A stretch of 42,697 nucleotides of DNA. Source: AA29 sp041481445 (GTDB lineage: Bacteria; Acidobacteriota; Vicinamibacteria; Fen-336). The DNA is taken from assembly GCA_041481445.1 (NCBI GenBank), contig JBGPBV010000046.1, positions 1 through 42,697 on the forward strand, written 5' to 3'. Positions 41,600-42,697 of the stretch are shown here, one piece after another. The notes under the pieces were generated by a model that saw only the letters and a program-made list of their open reading frames with translations, had not been told where the DNA came from and ran no database searches. Made by a program: the position numbers and the translations under genes. Numbering within the stretch: position 1 is the stretch's first letter; every line of letters begins with the position of its first letter.

Positions 41600-42004
41600 A
41601 TGAACATCGCCTATTACCTGGTCCTCCTCCTGCACGTGGTCGCATGCCTGTTCCTGATCGGCGTGGTCCTCCTCCAGCAGGGGAAGAGCCAGGACCTGGC
41701 CAGCGCGTTCGGGGGCGGCGGGACCCAGACCGCGTTCGGGCCGCGCGGGTCCGCGAACGTCCTCTCCCGCGCCACCACGATCCTGGCCGGGCTGTTCATG
41801 GTCACGAGCCTGGCCCTGTCCATGCTGCGGCCGCACCAGAGCTCGATCCTGGACCGCGTGAACGGGCCGTCTCCGGCCCCGGCGGCCTCGGCGGCTATCC
41901 CGCTGGGCAAGGGCTCGCCGGCCGCGAACGCGCCGGCGGCGACGACGCCCGCCGCTCCGGCCGCCGGCACGCCGGCCGCGCCCGCCTCCCCGGCCGGCAA
42001 GTAG
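41600..42004 (+). CDS. secG: preprotein translocase subunit SecG
   Basis: This 134-aa protein has the two-helix SecG layout: YYLVLLLHVVACLFLIGVVL, then the conserved cytoplasmic QQGKSQDLASAFGGGG, then LSRATTILAGLFMVTSLALS. It is part of the SecYEG channel. The last 45 residues are an Ala/Pro/Thr-rich tail, longer than in E. coli SecG but common in high-GC bacteria. ATG 41600 is supported by the conserved N-terminus. Confidence 0.93.
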   Translation: MNIAYYLVLLLHVVACLFLIGVVLLQQGKSQDLASAFGGGGTQTAFGPRGSANVLSRATTILAGLFMVTSLALSMLRPHQSSILDRVNGPSPAPAASAAIPLGKGSPAANAPAATTPAAPAAGTPAAPASPAGK

Positions 42005-42051
42005 TCGGGGCCGGGACTCGAACCTCGAACCGGCCGTCGTTCCAGGACAAA

Positions 42052-42071
42052 ATCGTTTACATCTAAACGAT
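42052..42071 (-). terminator. A/T-rich hairpin downstream of the GH30 gene
   Basis: ATCGTTTA (42052-42059) and TAAACGAT (42064-42071) form a perfect eight-base-pair stem with a four-base loop. Read on the minus strand it is followed by TTTT (42052-42049), as expected for an intrinsic terminator of the GH30-like gene ending at 42089. It is strikingly AT-rich for this GC-rich region. Confidence 0.6.
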
Positions 42072-42088
42072 CGGCCGCTCGCCCGCGC

Positions 42089-42697
42089 TCAGGCCGGGGG
42101 CACGACGAGCGTATTGAAGGAGTCGGCGGGCAGCGTGGCCGACACGACGTTGCCCCCCACCCGCACGCGGAGCGGCAGCTCCTCGGACATGTCGTTCTGC
42201 GTCACGACGACGACGGTGCCGTCGGGGTTGCCGAAGGCGAGCAGGTTCTCGTAGCCGCTCCAGCCCTGCAGGGCCAGGCGATGGGCGCCGGGCTGCACGA
42301 AGTGGCTCACGTGCTTCAGCAGGTAGTACTCGTGGTTGTAGCGGTAGGTCTTCGCGGCGAGGTCGACGGTGACGAGGGAGTTCTGGGCCCAGCCCCAGCG
42401 GCTGCGGCCGCCCTTCTCGAGGGCAATGTTCCAGTAGTAATAGGCGTTGACGCCGCCCTCGAAGTACCTCTTCATGAGCGTCCAGGCGTAGCGGCAATAG
42501 CGCCAGTCGTTCGCCCCGTCCCCGCACTCCTGCTCGGTCTGGTAGAGCTTCAGCTCGGGGTGGTCCTCATGGAGCCGCGGCAGGGCGTGCTTGCCCGCCC
42601 ATTGCAAGCCGATGCCCTTGACGTACCCGCGGCTCCGCGCGTCGGCCAGCGCCGGGCCGAGTAGCGCGGGGTCGGGTCGCTCCATGGTCCCCAGGAA
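42089..42697 (-). CDS. GH30-family glycoside hydrolase, C-terminal part; start outside window
   Basis: Some 202 codons are visible and the frame continues past the right edge (FLGTMERPDP at the edge, so the ATG at 42685 is internal). LYQTEQECGDG carries the nucleophile Glu of GH30. GGVNAYYYWNIAL, SLVTVDLAAKTYRYNHEYYLL and HVSHFVQPGAHRL match the end of the TIM barrel and the beta-sandwich side domain of glucosylceramidase/xylanase-type GH30 enzymes. The acid/base residue and any signal peptide lie outside the window. It probably cleaves a beta-linked glycan or glycolipid. The gene converges with secG. Confidence 0.88.
   Translation of the reverse strand, partial: FLGTMERPDPALLGPALADARSRGYVKGIGLQWAGKHALPRLHEDHPELKLYQTEQECGDGANDWRYCRYAWTLMKRYFEGGVNAYYYWNIALEKGGRSRWGWAQNSLVTVDLAAKTYRYNHEYYLLKHVSHFVQPGAHRLALQGWSGYENLLAFGNPDGTVVVVTQNDMSEELPLRVRVGGNVVSATLPADSFNTLVVPPA

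Noticed and set aside
39264..41645. 793-codon antisense frame over the VWFA-related gene
   Set aside because: A shadow frame; the plus strand has a signal peptide and family motifs.
1..42697. CRISPR arrays, insertion sequences, phage genes, rRNA
   Set aside because: I saw no regularly spaced repeats, transposase or integrase motifs, or rRNA sequence; only short in-frame hexamer repeats.

Overview
This is about 42.7 kb of very GC-rich bacterial chromosome, densely packed with genes that often overlap as ATGA or GTGA. The lineage is inferred, not proven. A secreted VWFA-related protein of the type abundant in Acidobacteriota, a fused alpha/beta 2-oxoacid dehydrogenase E1, the futalosine-route enzyme MqnD, an M2 dipeptidase, GH5 and GH30 enzymes, RND efflux genes and SecG all fit a Gram-negative, heterotrophic, high-GC Acidobacteriota. 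There are no phage genes, intact insertion sequences, CRISPR arrays, rRNA genes or complete tRNA genes, so it reads as chromosomal backbone with some unusual accessory proteins.

Layout. Positions 1-4108 (minus) hold a lipoprotein with a C-terminal SH3 domain and two polytopic GT-C-like membrane proteins; the last runs off the left edge. Positions 4193-7687 (plus) hold a MobB-like P-loop NTPase coupled to mqnD, a one-cysteine thioredoxin-fold protein, a four-helix membrane protein and a lipoprotein with a glycine zipper. Positions 7736-9601 (minus) hold queG, an endonuclease IV gene lacking its middle, and a small conserved protein. Positions 9669-16072 (plus) hold nadA, a 1371-residue fusion of a GT-C-like membrane domain with two sulfatase domains (the first catalytically dead), and a secreted protein with protein-kinase-like motifs.

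A TPP riboswitch with a terminator precedes thiC (16370-17707). Positions 17722-20677 (minus) hold an S41 protease, a GH5-like hydrolase and a lipoprotein. Positions 20786-23547 (plus) hold a small coiled-coil protein and the fused E1. Positions 23561-25932 (minus) hold an M2 peptidase and a secreted protein. Positions 25994-27105 (plus) hold a dienelactone hydrolase and a hypothetical protein.

Positions 27180-35514 (plus) form one apparent unit: PAP2 phosphatase, OmpR-type regulator, histidine kinase with a degenerate G1 box, then an outer-membrane factor, periplasmic adaptor and RND pump. A TTCAG direct repeat in front of it is a candidate self-regulatory operator. The right end carries a class V aminotransferase, a Rieske ferredoxin, a GAF-GGDEF diguanylate cyclase that probably starts at a non-standard CTG, the VWFA-related protein, secG and the 3' part of a GH30 gene.

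The most promising candidates for something undescribed are the GT-C/pseudosulfatase/sulfatase fusion with its neighbouring secreted kinase-like protein, and the internally deleted but in-frame endonuclease IV gene. No function is proven for either from sequence alone.
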